From NCBI GenBank assembly GCA_964588285.1, contig CAZPNX010000001.1, forward strand, positions 1 to 64,000: 64,000 bases of DNA. The letters run 5' to 3'. Origin of the DNA: CAZPNX01 sp964588285 (GTDB taxonomy: Bacteria > Edwardsbacteria > AC1 > EtOH8). The notes below the pieces were generated by a model. It searched no databases and had not been told where the DNA came from. It worked only from the letters and a program-made list of their open reading frames with translations. Shown piece by piece: positions 1-8,810 of this stretch (positions are counted from its first letter, which is position 1; each line of letters begins with the position of its first letter). The translations under genes were made by a program, and so were the position numbers.

Positions 1-1425
1 TTCTCCCGGGAGCAGCGCAGCCCGGCCGTCACCAAGAGCGGCACCTTCTACTATCCCATGTGGCTGTGCTTCGCCGCCGGCCTGTTGGAGGAGAGCGGCC
101 ATTCCGTCAGGCTGATGGACTGCCCGGCCTCTGGCGATGGCTGGGAAGAGGTGGCCGGGCTGGTGATGGAGTTCAAGCCCAAGTTGGTAGTTGTGGATAC
201 CAGCACCCCCAGCATCTACAACGACGTCGAAGTGGCGGCCCGGATAAAGGAATTGTCTCCGGATATCTTCACGGTCCTGGTAGGCCCGCATGTGTCAGCC
301 TTGCCTAAAGAGACGTTGCAGCTGAACGCCAAAGTAGACGCCGTGGCCCTCAAGGAATACGAGCACACCATGGCCGACCTGGCCAAGGCGCTGGAGGAGG
401 GGAAGGACCCGGCCGCGGTTCCAGGGCTGGTATTGCAAAAGGAAGGCCGGCTTATCACCACGCCGGCCCGCCCATTGGTCGAAGATCTGGACTCGATACC
501 CTTCGTCAGCAAAGCATACAAGAGGCACCTGGATTATAAGAATTACTTCTACGCCCACAGCAAGTACCCCATCGTCACCATCATCACCGGGCGGGGATGT
601 CCCTACCAATGCGTCTACTGCGTCTACCCCCAGGTGTTCTGCAGCCACAAACCCAGGCTGCGCAGCATCCCCAACGTGGTGGACGAGATCGAGTACATCC
701 TGCATGAGTTTCCCGACATCAAGGAGATCATGTTCGAGGACGACACCCTGACCTTCGACAAGAAACGCTGCCTGGAATTCTCCGAGGAGGTGCTGCGGCG
801 CGGGGTAAAGTTCAAATGGTCGGCCAATTCCCGCTGCGATCTGGACCTGGAGACCATGAAGGCCCTCAAGCGGGCCGGGGCCAGGCTGTTCTGCGTGGGG
901 GTGGAGAGCGGCGACCAGGGCGTTCTGGATAGGATGAAGAAGAGCCTGAAGGTGGAACGGGTGCGCCGGTTCTTTGCCGACGCCAAGCGGGCCGGGATAA
1001 AGATACACGGGTGCTTCATGGTGGGCAACCCGGGCGAGACCAAGGAGACCCTGGAGACCACCCTGAGGTTCGCCATCGAGCTGGAGCCGGACACGGCCCA
1101 GTTCTTTCCCATCATGGTCTATCCCGGCACCGAGGCCTACGACTGGGCCAAGCGAGAGGGGTATCTGACCACCGACAATTTTAGGGAGTGGCTGACGCCT
1201 GACGGCCTGCACAACAGCATCGTCAGCCGGCCCGGGCTTTCGAACACCGAGCTGGTCGAGTTCTGCGACCGGGCCAGGCAAAAGTTCTACATGCGTCCGT
1301 CCTATATCGCCAAAAAACTGGGGCAGAGCCTGACCGATTTTCAGGAGTTCAAGCGTCTGGCCAAGGGCGGTCTGACCTTGGGCCGCTATCTGTTCCGCGG
1401 CACCTATGGAAAGCCAAGGACATGA
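1..1425 (+). CDS. B12-binding-type radical SAM protein (HpnJ-like), 5' truncated
   Basis: The reading frame is open from the first base of the window, so the true start lies upstream; the visible part is about 474 residues. The 4Fe-4S radical SAM motif is C-PYQ-C-VY-C at visible residues 200, 204 and 207, preceded by GRG. The N-terminal half resembles the cobalamin-binding Rossmann domain of this superfamily, and the opening residues (SPAVTKSGTFYYPMW) resemble the hopanoid-associated HpnJ subgroup. Such enzymes perform radical chemistry on lipids or small molecules; the substrate here cannot be told. The stop overlaps the start of the following GT2 gene by four bases, so it is probably co-transcribed with the glycan operon. 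Family assignment is firm; the HpnJ link is only by resemblance. Confidence 0.88.
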   Translation, partial: FSREQRSPAVTKSGTFYYPMWLCFAAGLLEESGHSVRLMDCPASGDGWEEVAGLVMEFKPKLVVVDTSTPSIYNDVEVAARIKELSPDIFTVLVGPHVSALPKETLQLNAKVDAVALKEYEHTMADLAKALEEGKDPAAVPGLVLQKEGRLITTPARPLVEDLDSIPFVSKAYKRHLDYKNYFYAHSKYPIVTIITGRGCPYQCVYCVYPQVFCSHKPRLRSIPNVVDEIEYILHEFPDIKEIMFEDDTLTFDKKRCLEFSEEVLRRGVKFKWSANSRCDLDLETMKALKRAGARLFCVGVESGDQGVLDRMKKSLKVERVRRFFADAKRAGIKIHGCFMVGNPGETKETLETTLRFAIELEPDTAQFFPIMVYPGTEAYDWAKREGYLTTDNFREWLTPDGLHNSIVSRPGLSNTELVEFCDRARQKFYMRPSYIAKKLGQSLTDFQEFKRLAKGGLTLGRYLFRGTYGKPRT

Positions 1426-2429
1426 AGGCTTCGGTCATCATACCGGCCTATAACGCCGAGGAGTTGCTGCCCGAATGCTTGCGGTCGCTATCCGACCAGA
1501 CCATCCCCAGGGACCAGTACGAGGTCATCGTGGTGGACGACGGGTCGACTGACGGCACGGCCGGGGTTGCCGGATCTTTTCCGGGCGTCAGGGTCATCAG
1601 CCAAAAGAACCAGGGGCCGGCGGCCGCCAGGAACCTGGGCGCCAAAGAGTCGAAGGGCGAGTTCATCCTTTTCACCGACTCCGACTGCGTGCCGGAGCGG
1701 GACTGGCTGGAGCGCATGCTGGAGCCGTTCGTCGATGACCAAAAGCTGGCCGGCGACAAGGGGCGGTACCTGACCAGACAGAAGGAGCTGGCGGCGCGTT
1801 TCGTCCAGGCCGAGTACCAAGACAAGTACCGCCTGCTGGAGAGGCACCGGGAGATTGACTTCATAGATACCTACTCGGCCGGGTTCCGCCGTGACGTCTT
1901 TCTACGCTACGGGGGCTACGACACCAGCTTTCCGGTGGCCTGCGCCGAGGATGTCGAGCTTTCGTACCGAATGTCCAACGGCGGGGAGAGGATGGCCTAC
2001 GTGCCCGGGGCCGTGGTCTACCATCGCCATCCCGACCGCTGGGGGGCATATTTTCGCAAGAAGTACAAGTTCGCCTACTGGAGGATGCTGGCGGTGCGCA
2101 AGAACCCCAATAAGGTTATCAAGGATTCGCACACCCCCCAGTTGATGAAGCTGCAGCTGCTGCTGGCCCCGGCATCTCTGGCGGCGCTGGCGGCGGGTAT
2201 CGCATTCAAACCTTTTCTTTGGCTGGCGGCAGCGCTGGCGTTTTTTTCCCTGATTTCCTCGATCCCTTTCGCATTGAGGGAGGGTAAAAGGGACGCGGCG
2301 GTTGGGCTGGCCGCTCCGGCCGCGCTTTTCGTGCGGGCCCTGTACCAGTTCGCCGGCGTGGCCGCGGGTACCGTGGATTCATTGCTGCTGGGAAGGCACA
2401 ACCGACCGATAGGTGCGGCCAACGTCTAA
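1422..2429 (+). CDS. GT2 family glycosyltransferase with C-terminal membrane segments
   Basis: 335 residues. The N-terminus has the GT-A fold signature SVIIPAYN, then VVDDGSTDGT and the metal-binding FTDSDC (DxD-type) motif. A hydrophobic region around residues 240-290 gives two or more membrane segments, typical of processive or membrane-associated GT2 enzymes. The start overlaps the radical SAM gene (ATGA), and its end overlaps the next GT4 gene by 17 bases, indicating translational coupling. It probably adds a sugar to a lipid-linked intermediate on the cytoplasmic face; donor and acceptor are unknown. Confidence 0.9.
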   Translation: MKASVIIPAYNAEELLPECLRSLSDQTIPRDQYEVIVVDDGSTDGTAGVAGSFPGVRVISQKNQGPAAARNLGAKESKGEFILFTDSDCVPERDWLERMLEPFVDDQKLAGDKGRYLTRQKELAARFVQAEYQDKYRLLERHREIDFIDTYSAGFRRDVFLRYGGYDTSFPVACAEDVELSYRMSNGGERMAYVPGAVVYHRHPDRWGAYFRKKYKFAYWRMLAVRKNPNKVIKDSHTPQLMKLQLLLAPASLAALAAGIAFKPFLWLAAALAFFSLISSIPFALREGKRDAAVGLAAPAALFVRALYQFAGVAAGTVDSLLLGRHNRPIGAANV

Positions 2430-3516
2430 AATTGCCATCGTCCACGACTGGCTGGTGAGGTCAGGAGGGGCGGAGAGGGTGCTGGAGCGCCTGCTCGGCA
2501 TTTTCCCGGAGTCCGATCTCTACACGCTCTTTCGCATCCCCGGGGCGGTTCCCCGAACTATCGAATCGAGGATCAAGGGCGTTTCGTTCCTCCAGGGCCT
2601 GCCAGGGCTGGAACGCAACTATGGAAGATACCTGCCGCTGTTCCCCAAGGCGGTAGAGTCCCTGCCGCTGTCCGGATACGACCTGGTGGTGTCCTCGAGC
2701 TACTGCGTGGCCAAGGGGGCGGTGGCGGGCGGGAACGCCAGGCACCTGTGCTACTGCCACACGCCGATGCGCTATGTCTGGCACCAGCAGGCATTCTACG
2801 AAAAAGGATTAGATCCGGTTTCCAAAGCTCTTTTTAGGATAACCGCTAAAAAGCTCAGAAAGTGGGATGTCTCAAGCGCGGCAAGGGTTGACATTTTTAC
2901 CGCCAACAGCCGGTGTGTGGCCCAGCGCATAAAAGAATATTACGGCCGGACGGCTGTGGTAATCCACCCTCCGGTGGATGTAGGTTTCTTTACTCCCGGC
3001 AAGTCCGGCAGCCGGGGAGAATATTATCTAACCGTCGGCGCCCTGGTCCCGTATAAGGGTTTCATGAGGGCAATCGCGGCCTGCGCCAGAACGAAACGAG
3101 GCCTGATCGTGGTCGGCGATGGGCCGGAAGCAAAAAACCTAAAAAAAATAGCCGGTTCTGGAATCACTTTCGTCGGCTGGCAGGACCGGGATGGCGTAAG
3201 AGAATTGATGCGGGGATGTCGTGCCCTGCTGTCTCCGGGTGAGGAGGACTTTGGCATAGTTTTGGCCGAAGCCCAGGCTTGCGGGCGGCCGGTGATCGCC
3301 CTGGACCGCGGCGGCGCCGGGGAGACGGTGGTTGACGGTGTGACCGGCGTCCTATATCAAGAGGATACGGTCGAAGGCTTGATAGGTGCTTTGGAAAAAG
3401 CCGAGAACTGCCGTTTTGACCCCGAGGCCATCCGAAAGCATTCCTTGAAGTATTCGGCCGGTTTTTTCAAAGAAGGCATAACTTCCATGGTCAAGCGATT
3501 GACAAGAGGAAGCTAA
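2413..3516 (+). CDS. GT4 glycosyltransferase (WbaZ-like)
   Basis: 367 residues from a GTG start that lies inside the end of the GT2 gene. The N-terminus IAIVHDWLVRSGGAERVLE and the C-terminal donor-binding stretch PGEEDFGIVLAEAQACGRPV (EX7E motif) are typical of GT4 enzymes of the WbaZ mannosyltransferase type. It probably uses a nucleotide-activated sugar to extend the polyprenyl-linked repeat unit. The gene is followed after one base by the phosphoglycosyl transferase gene. The exact sugar is not deducible. Confidence 0.9.
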   Translation: MRPTSKIAIVHDWLVRSGGAERVLERLLGIFPESDLYTLFRIPGAVPRTIESRIKGVSFLQGLPGLERNYGRYLPLFPKAVESLPLSGYDLVVSSSYCVAKGAVAGGNARHLCYCHTPMRYVWHQQAFYEKGLDPVSKALFRITAKKLRKWDVSSAARVDIFTANSRCVAQRIKEYYGRTAVVIHPPVDVGFFTPGKSGSRGEYYLTVGALVPYKGFMRAIAACARTKRGLIVVGDGPEAKNLKKIAGSGITFVGWQDRDGVRELMRGCRALLSPGEEDFGIVLAEAQACGRPVIALDRGGAGETVVDGVTGVLYQEDTVEGLIGALEKAENCRFDPEAIRKHSLKYSAGFFKEGITSMVKRLTRGS

Positions 3517-3517
3517 A

Positions 3518-4936
3518 ATGCTGAGGAAAGGGCAGATCCCATTTTCCGGCATACTGATGCTGGTTGACGCCGCCTTGGTATTCGCCTCATTCCTGATCGC
3601 CTTCATGTTCCGGTTCTATTCCGGCTGGATTCCGCTGCGCCATGCGGTGCCGCCGTTCCAGCCCTATCTGGTGGGCTCGCTGGTGGTGGCCGCCTTGTGG
3701 ATACTTGTCTTCTGGCTGCTGGGGCTGTACGAGACCCGCCTCCGGCTGACCAAGGACGAGGAGGTGTACCGGGTGGTCAAGGGCACCTTCGTCTGCGTGG
3801 TGGCGGTGATGGCCTTTTCATTCTTCTACCGCGAGGTGGTCTGGTCGCGGTTGGTGCTGATCATGGCGGTGGGCGTCTCCCTGGTCCTGGTGAGCGCGGA
3901 GAGGGTGGTGCTGGTAGGGGTCTTTCGCCGCTGGATGGCCGTCCACGGCTACGGCATCAAACGCTCGGCCCTCATCGGCAGCGGCAAGACCGCCAAGCAC
4001 ATACTGGAATACATAAACCAGCATCCGGAATACGGCTATCGAATCGACTGTCTGCTGAGCGTCGAGGGTCTGGCGGAATCCGGTTGGCGCGGCTCCAAAT
4101 CACTCCTCTGCGAGCGGGTGTCATCGATGTCCGGGCTATCCGACGCCATAGATCGGCATCGACTGGATGCTCTGTTCATTGTTCTGCCCCATGAGCTGCA
4201 GCCCCGGGTGATGGACATCGTCAGCAGCACCGAACACCGGCCGGTGGAACTGAAATTTGTGCCCGATCTAATTGACGTCATCAGCAGCAATACCCGGGTC
4301 TCCCAGCTGGGCGAGATTCCGGTCATCGGCCTGCGGGAGCTTCCCTTGACCGCCTGGGATATAATCATCAAATCGGCCTTCGACTTCATTTTCGCTCTGC
4401 TGGGAATCATCCTAATATCGCCGCTGCTTCTGATAATCGCCGTCATGGTGAAGCTGACCTCGAAAGGGCCTTTGATCTATACCCAGGAGCGGGTGGGATT
4501 CGACGGCCGGGTTTTTAAGATGTATAAATTCCGCTCCATGAAAGTGGATGCCGAAAAGGAAACCGGCCCGGTCTGGGCCAAGGAGGGGGACGACCGGCGC
4601 ACTCCCATAGGGGCTTTCCTGCGCAAATACAGTTTGGACGAACTTCCCCAGCTTTTCAACGTTCTTAAGGGCGACATGAGTTTGGTCGGACCCAGACCAG
4701 AGAGACCTTTCTTCGTAAAGCAGTTCGAACAGAGGATTCCGGGCTACGCTTCCCGCCACCGGATGAAGTCGGGCATCACCGGCTGGGCCCAGGTTCACGG
4801 TCTGCGCGGGGACACCTCCATCGAGAAAAGGACCGCCTTCGACATCTATTACATACAGAACTGGTCGCTGCTTTTGGACCTGAAGATCCTTATCAGAACC
4901 GTTCTCCAGGTGATCATCCCTGACAACGCCTATTGA
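3518..4936 (+). CDS. Polyprenyl-phosphate sugar-1-phosphate transferase, long (WbaP/WcaJ-type)
   Basis: 472 residues. About four N-terminal membrane helices are followed by a Rossmann-like CoA-binding_3 region (about residues 140-250, IGSGKTAKHIL) and a C-terminal bacterial sugar transferase domain (about 285-472) with QERVGFDGRVFKMYKFRSM and SLDELPQLFNVLKGDMSLVG, which contains the catalytic Asp-Glu pair of this family. It should start glycan synthesis by moving a hexose-1-phosphate from a UDP-sugar to undecaprenyl phosphate at the inner membrane. A second, shorter initiating enzyme is encoded at 16903-17457, which is unusual within one operon. Confidence 0.93.
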   Translation: MLRKGQIPFSGILMLVDAALVFASFLIAFMFRFYSGWIPLRHAVPPFQPYLVGSLVVAALWILVFWLLGLYETRLRLTKDEEVYRVVKGTFVCVVAVMAFSFFYREVVWSRLVLIMAVGVSLVLVSAERVVLVGVFRRWMAVHGYGIKRSALIGSGKTAKHILEYINQHPEYGYRIDCLLSVEGLAESGWRGSKSLLCERVSSMSGLSDAIDRHRLDALFIVLPHELQPRVMDIVSSTEHRPVELKFVPDLIDVISSNTRVSQLGEIPVIGLRELPLTAWDIIIKSAFDFIFALLGIILISPLLLIIAVMVKLTSKGPLIYTQERVGFDGRVFKMYKFRSMKVDAEKETGPVWAKEGDDRRTPIGAFLRKYSLDELPQLFNVLKGDMSLVGPRPERPFFVKQFEQRIPGYASRHRMKSGITGWAQVHGLRGDTSIEKRTAFDIYYIQNWSLLLDLKILIRTVLQVIIPDNAY

Positions 4937-4945
4937 GGTGGCCTT

Positions 4946-5677
4946 ATGTCCTCAGAATACGTTATCGACATCTTCGAGCTGTGGCGCATCGTCCTGCGCA
5001 GACGGTGGCTGGTGTTGGCTTCTGTGCTGCTTTTTGTCGCCGGTACCGGCGTGGCAACCCTTTTAACACCTCGTATCTACCGCTGTCGTTCGACGATCTC
5101 CCTGCCTGGTGAGCCATACCGGTGGATCGGGATACCCGAGGTTAAGGAAATGGTGACCGCGGCCTGGGCTAGGGCCAATCGAGGGAAATTATTGAATGGG
5201 ATGAAATCCGAAGATGTAAATAAAATAAAAGCGATTAAAGTTCAGGAAATACCAGGTAGTGAGACAATTTTTAAATTAGTAGTAACGACTAAAAATGATG
5301 CCAACCTGGCAAGGGAAATCTCAGGCGTTATTTTCCAATTTCTTGCCACAGATTCCACAGTTCAATCCCGGCTTAAGGTAGTGGCCCAAGGAGCCGATTC
5401 CGTAATTGCTTTTGCCGAGAAAATATTTCGCAATTACCAAAGCCGCAATCGTTTTCCAAATATGCGGGATGCGGAGTTAGTGGCCTTATATGATAAAGTT
5501 ATAGAATATCGTATACGTAGGGCAAATATGCGCAATTTCGAGTATATAAGCCCGCCGGAATTGGAACTTTCTCCAGTCAGCCCCCGTCCTTGGATCAATT
5601 TATCCGTGGCTTCTCTGGTAGGGTTGATGGTTGGTATTTTGTTGTCGGTAACAATCGATCGCAAAAATGACTGTTGA
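4946..5677 (+). CDS. Wzz-like chain-length determinant protein
   Basis: 243 residues with the Wzz/PCP architecture: a short cytoplasmic start (YVIDIFELWRIVLRRRW), a membrane helix at about residues 22-40, a periplasmic middle part, and a second helix near the C-terminus (about 218-238) ending in a charged tail. It lacks the tyrosine-kinase domain of PCP-2a proteins. Such proteins set polymer length together with the Wzy polymerase. The first 75 or so codons are GC-rich like the upstream genes, while the rest (from about 5180) is clearly AT-rich; this abrupt change inside one gene suggests a recombination junction. Confidence 0.85.
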   Translation: MSSEYVIDIFELWRIVLRRRWLVLASVLLFVAGTGVATLLTPRIYRCRSTISLPGEPYRWIGIPEVKEMVTAAWARANRGKLLNGMKSEDVNKIKAIKVQEIPGSETIFKLVVTTKNDANLAREISGVIFQFLATDSTVQSRLKVVAQGADSVIAFAEKIFRNYQSRNRFPNMRDAELVALYDKVIEYRIRRANMRNFEYISPPELELSPVSPRPWINLSVASLVGLMVGILLSVTIDRKNDC

Positions 5678-5721
5678 TCTTCCTTACCATACAATCTTGT
5701 TTTAACTACGATAACATTCAG

Positions 5722-7515
5722 ATGGCACGTTTCCGATACCGGGTGTTGTTCCTGACCAGCTGGTATCCTCACCCGGAGAATCCATATAACGGAATTTTCG
5801 TAAAGCGAAAGGCGGAGGCCCTAAAGCACCGCGCCGATGTCGCGGTGCTATTTGTTATTGGTGTGAAAGACACAAGGGGAAGATACCAAATTAAATCTTC
5901 TTACGAGTCTGGTATAAAGACTTGGAGGATATTTTATCGTTCTCCTTACTCCAAGCTGGGTCCTTTTAAAGTATTAACCGATCGGTTGCGATATCTTAGG
6001 TCTTGTCTGATAGGCCTTAGGATGGTTAAAGATGGTTTTGGACGTCCTGACTTGGTTCATCTTCATGTCGTTCATCCAGCCGGATACGCGGCCTTGGCAT
6101 TAAAACTATTTACCGGCATTCCTTATGTGCTGACAGAGCATTGCGATCTGGCCCTCAGGATTTCCCGAGGGCTGCAGAGGATCGGTCCAATCTCAAGGTG
6201 GCTGATGAGGCTGGTGATGGATCAGGCAGTAAAGGTAATGGTTGATTCCACCGCCATGCGCCAGGCATTGTGTGCCGAGGGTTTTCGAGACGATGCCGTG
6301 GTTATCGCCAATATCGTTGAGCCGGTTTCTGACACTGCGATTCGCCGACGGAAAGATAATGGATTTCGCTTGGTGCATGTGTCCTCGTTATGGGATCGGC
6401 AAAAAAATGTTTCCGGACTGTTGCATGCTTTAGTTGCTGCTGTCAAACAGTTGGTCCCGGAGAAAATTGTTCTCGATATTATCGGGGACGGGCCGGATAG
6501 AGAAATTTTACAATCTCTGGCTGGGGAACTTGGACTACTGGGGAAAGAGGTGCGTTTTCATGGGCAGCTGGATGAAGTAAATAAAAAAAAGCTTTTATTA
6601 CAAGCCGATTGTTTTATATTAAGCAGCCGTTTTGAGGGTTTTTCTGTGGCCACCGCCGAAGCGTTATCTGCCGGATTGCCGGTGATCGTTACCGACTGCG
6701 GCGGTCCCCGTGACTTCGTGAATGAAGAAAACGGGATAACGGTACCGCCAGATGATCACCTTGCGCTTTCCCAAGCCATTGTCAGGATGTGCCGCGAAAG
6801 AGACAAGTATTCCCGGTTGGCAATCCAGAAGCAGGCCCAAAAAGCATTCGATTCGGAGAGCCTTATCAATGCCACTTTGGCAATTTATGACCAAGTGCCG
6901 GTGCGTTGGACGGCTGGCCTAAGCTGGGAAAGGATCGAGGTAAATCCAGAATGGCTGGTGCTGGATGTCGGCAGCGGCCACAACCCGAACGGACGGGCCG
7001 ACATCCTGCTGGATCGCGGCCTGGAGCCCTCGGAACACCGTACCGGGCAGCGAACGGTCATCCCTACAGGGAGAGGAATGGTCATCGGCGATGCCACCGC
7101 CATGCCATTTATTAACGGCGCCTTTGACTACGCCATCGCCTCCCACATAGCCGAACATGTGGAGCAAGTAGAGGCCCTGATGTCGGAACTACAGCGGGTT
7201 GCCCAGAGGGGGTATCTGGAGACTCCGGGTCTCTTGACCGAATATATAAGCAACGTGCCTTATCACCGTTGGCTGGTGCGTAAAACCATTGATGGGATTG
7301 TATTTGAGCGAAAGAAAATATTCCGAGTTCCCAACCCGCTGCTCTTCGCTTTTTTTAATTTGAACGACAGCATAGACGGCAGAAAAACATATAAAAGCCA
7401 TAATTCATTCTTGATGGCCGTCCACCGATCGATAACTAGAGTCTGGAAATTTCTGCCGTCGGCTTACACTAAATACCACTGGCAGGGAAACATAAAATAT
7501 CAAGTCCGACGTTAG
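5722..7515 (+). CDS. GT4 glycosyltransferase fused to a class I SAM methyltransferase
   Basis: About 597 residues. I chose the ATG at 5722 because the typical GT4 opening (VLFLTSWYPHPENPYNG) follows at once; a TTG at 5674 in the same frame would add 16 unconvincing residues. The first ~400 residues are a GT4 enzyme with the donor-site stretch SSRFEGFSVATAEALSAGLP. From about residue 410 a methyltransferase-like domain follows: WLVLDVGSGHNPN (SAM-binding motif I), then GDATAMPFINGAFDYAIASH and IAEHVEQVEAL. The two activities on one chain suggest that a transferred sugar, or the chain end, is also methylated. Base composition is patchy, with a GC-richer stretch around 6940-7200. Confidence 0.85.
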   Translation: MARFRYRVLFLTSWYPHPENPYNGIFVKRKAEALKHRADVAVLFVIGVKDTRGRYQIKSSYESGIKTWRIFYRSPYSKLGPFKVLTDRLRYLRSCLIGLRMVKDGFGRPDLVHLHVVHPAGYAALALKLFTGIPYVLTEHCDLALRISRGLQRIGPISRWLMRLVMDQAVKVMVDSTAMRQALCAEGFRDDAVVIANIVEPVSDTAIRRRKDNGFRLVHVSSLWDRQKNVSGLLHALVAAVKQLVPEKIVLDIIGDGPDREILQSLAGELGLLGKEVRFHGQLDEVNKKKLLLQADCFILSSRFEGFSVATAEALSAGLPVIVTDCGGPRDFVNEENGITVPPDDHLALSQAIVRMCRERDKYSRLAIQKQAQKAFDSESLINATLAIYDQVPVRWTAGLSWERIEVNPEWLVLDVGSGHNPNGRADILLDRGLEPSEHRTGQRTVIPTGRGMVIGDATAMPFINGAFDYAIASHIAEHVEQVEALMSELQRVAQRGYLETPGLLTEYISNVPYHRWLVRKTIDGIVFERKKIFRVPNPLLFAFFNLNDSIDGRKTYKSHNSFLMAVHRSITRVWKFLPSAYTKYHWQGNIKYQVRR

Positions 7516-7525
7516 GATCCACGCC

Positions 7526-8803
7526 TTGTTGCGAATAATGATGCATACCTTCATGTTTCGAGTGGCCGCTGCGCTGCTGTCGCTTGGACTTCTGATAGCC
7601 AGCACCAGGTATCTAGGGGCTGATGGCCGTGGTGTCCTGAGTTTGGCCTTGACCGGTATTGGGATCATTGGTATGCTGAGCGGCTTCATGGGTGGATCCA
7701 GCATGGTCTACCTGCTTTCCCAGAGAAAGGACAGAGCACATCGCCAACGAATCATCGGAATAGCAGCTGTTTGGTCGATAGTTTCCTCGGTTATAGGAAC
7801 AATATTCATGGGGCTTTTAGGGATCATACCCCAGCCAGTTATCGTTCACGTTTTCTTATTGGGAATGCTGGCAAATCTGTTGGCTATTTTTTCCTATGCA
7901 CTTCTTTCAATCGAAAGGATAACTTATTATAATCGAATCGCTTTTCTCCAAGTGGCCACTACCTTGGCTATCTTCGGGCTATGGCCAAAGCTGGGGGGGA
8001 GGGCAAACGTAGGGCTATATTTGGCTGCATTGTATTGTTCCTATCTGATATGTCTGGGAATAGCATCGGCTCTATTGGGCAGAATCAAACAGGCGCCCGA
8101 ACCGATTGTTGAAAAAAACAGCAGCATAATTGATACAGCCCGGCAAGTTCTTGGCTATGGGATGATTTCCCAGGCCGGTTTGGTCATACAATTCTTAAAT
8201 TATCGCCTGAGCTATTTTTTTCTGGACCATTATGCCGGCAGGGCGGCGGTCGGGATTTATTCAGTAGGGGCGATTTTAGCCGAGTCTCTATGGATGTTTC
8301 CCGGAAGCATCGCTCTGGTCCTTTACGCCAGGGTATCCTCGGTTGGCGAAAGCCGGACAGTTCAGGAAACGACTATCGCTCTGTCCAAATTGAGTTTGGT
8401 TGTCACCGCCGCAATGTTGATTGTTTTACTGGCAGTGCCGCCGGCTTCTTTATCCGCTATATTCGGGAAAGATTTCATCGGCGTGAGCCGGGTAATCTTG
8501 TGTTTGTCTCCAGGGATAATGGCCCTCAGTTATGCCATGATCATTAACCATTATATGGCGGGTATAGGCCGTTTCAGGGTGAATACCGAGGCTGCGGCCT
8601 TGGGTTTGGTATTGACTGTAACCGGCAACGTTCTTTTAGTCCCCCGGCTAGGGTTGATGGGCGCGGCCCTAGCTGCCAGCATGGCTTATATGGCGGCCGC
8701 GGTATATGCAACCAGCTATTTTATAAAACGATCAGGGTTAAAATTTGTAGAACTGCTTCCTGGTCGGGACGATTTTTTAAGGTTTAAGTCAATAATTACG
8801 TAA
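7526..8803 (+). CDS. Wzx-like polysaccharide flippase (MOP superfamily)
   Basis: 425 residues, almost entirely hydrophobic, with a dozen or so predicted membrane segments and the N-terminal pattern RVAAALLSLGLLIASTRYLG seen in O-antigen/teichoic-acid exporters. Translation could start at TTG 7526 or at ATG 7535 or 7538; the difference is a few residues. It probably flips the completed undecaprenyl-linked repeat across the inner membrane. It is the only flippase seen in the operon, so both initiation systems may feed into it. Composition is AT-richer than the genes at either end of the operon. Confidence 0.87.
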   Translation: MLRIMMHTFMFRVAAALLSLGLLIASTRYLGADGRGVLSLALTGIGIIGMLSGFMGGSSMVYLLSQRKDRAHRQRIIGIAAVWSIVSSVIGTIFMGLLGIIPQPVIVHVFLLGMLANLLAIFSYALLSIERITYYNRIAFLQVATTLAIFGLWPKLGGRANVGLYLAALYCSYLICLGIASALLGRIKQAPEPIVEKNSSIIDTARQVLGYGMISQAGLVIQFLNYRLSYFFLDHYAGRAAVGIYSVGAILAESLWMFPGSIALVLYARVSSVGESRTVQETTIALSKLSLVVTAAMLIVLLAVPPASLSAIFGKDFIGVSRVILCLSPGIMALSYAMIINHYMAGIGRFRVNTEAAALGLVLTVTGNVLLVPRLGLMGAALAASMAYMAAAVYATSYFIKRSGLKFVELLPGRDDFLRFKSIIT

Positions 8804-8810
8804 AAAGCGT

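Noticed and set aside
5674..5721. TTG start at 5674 for the GT-methyltransferase fusion
   Set aside because: It would add 16 residues with no family support, overlapping the wzz stop; the ATG at 5722 gives the standard GT4 N-terminus.
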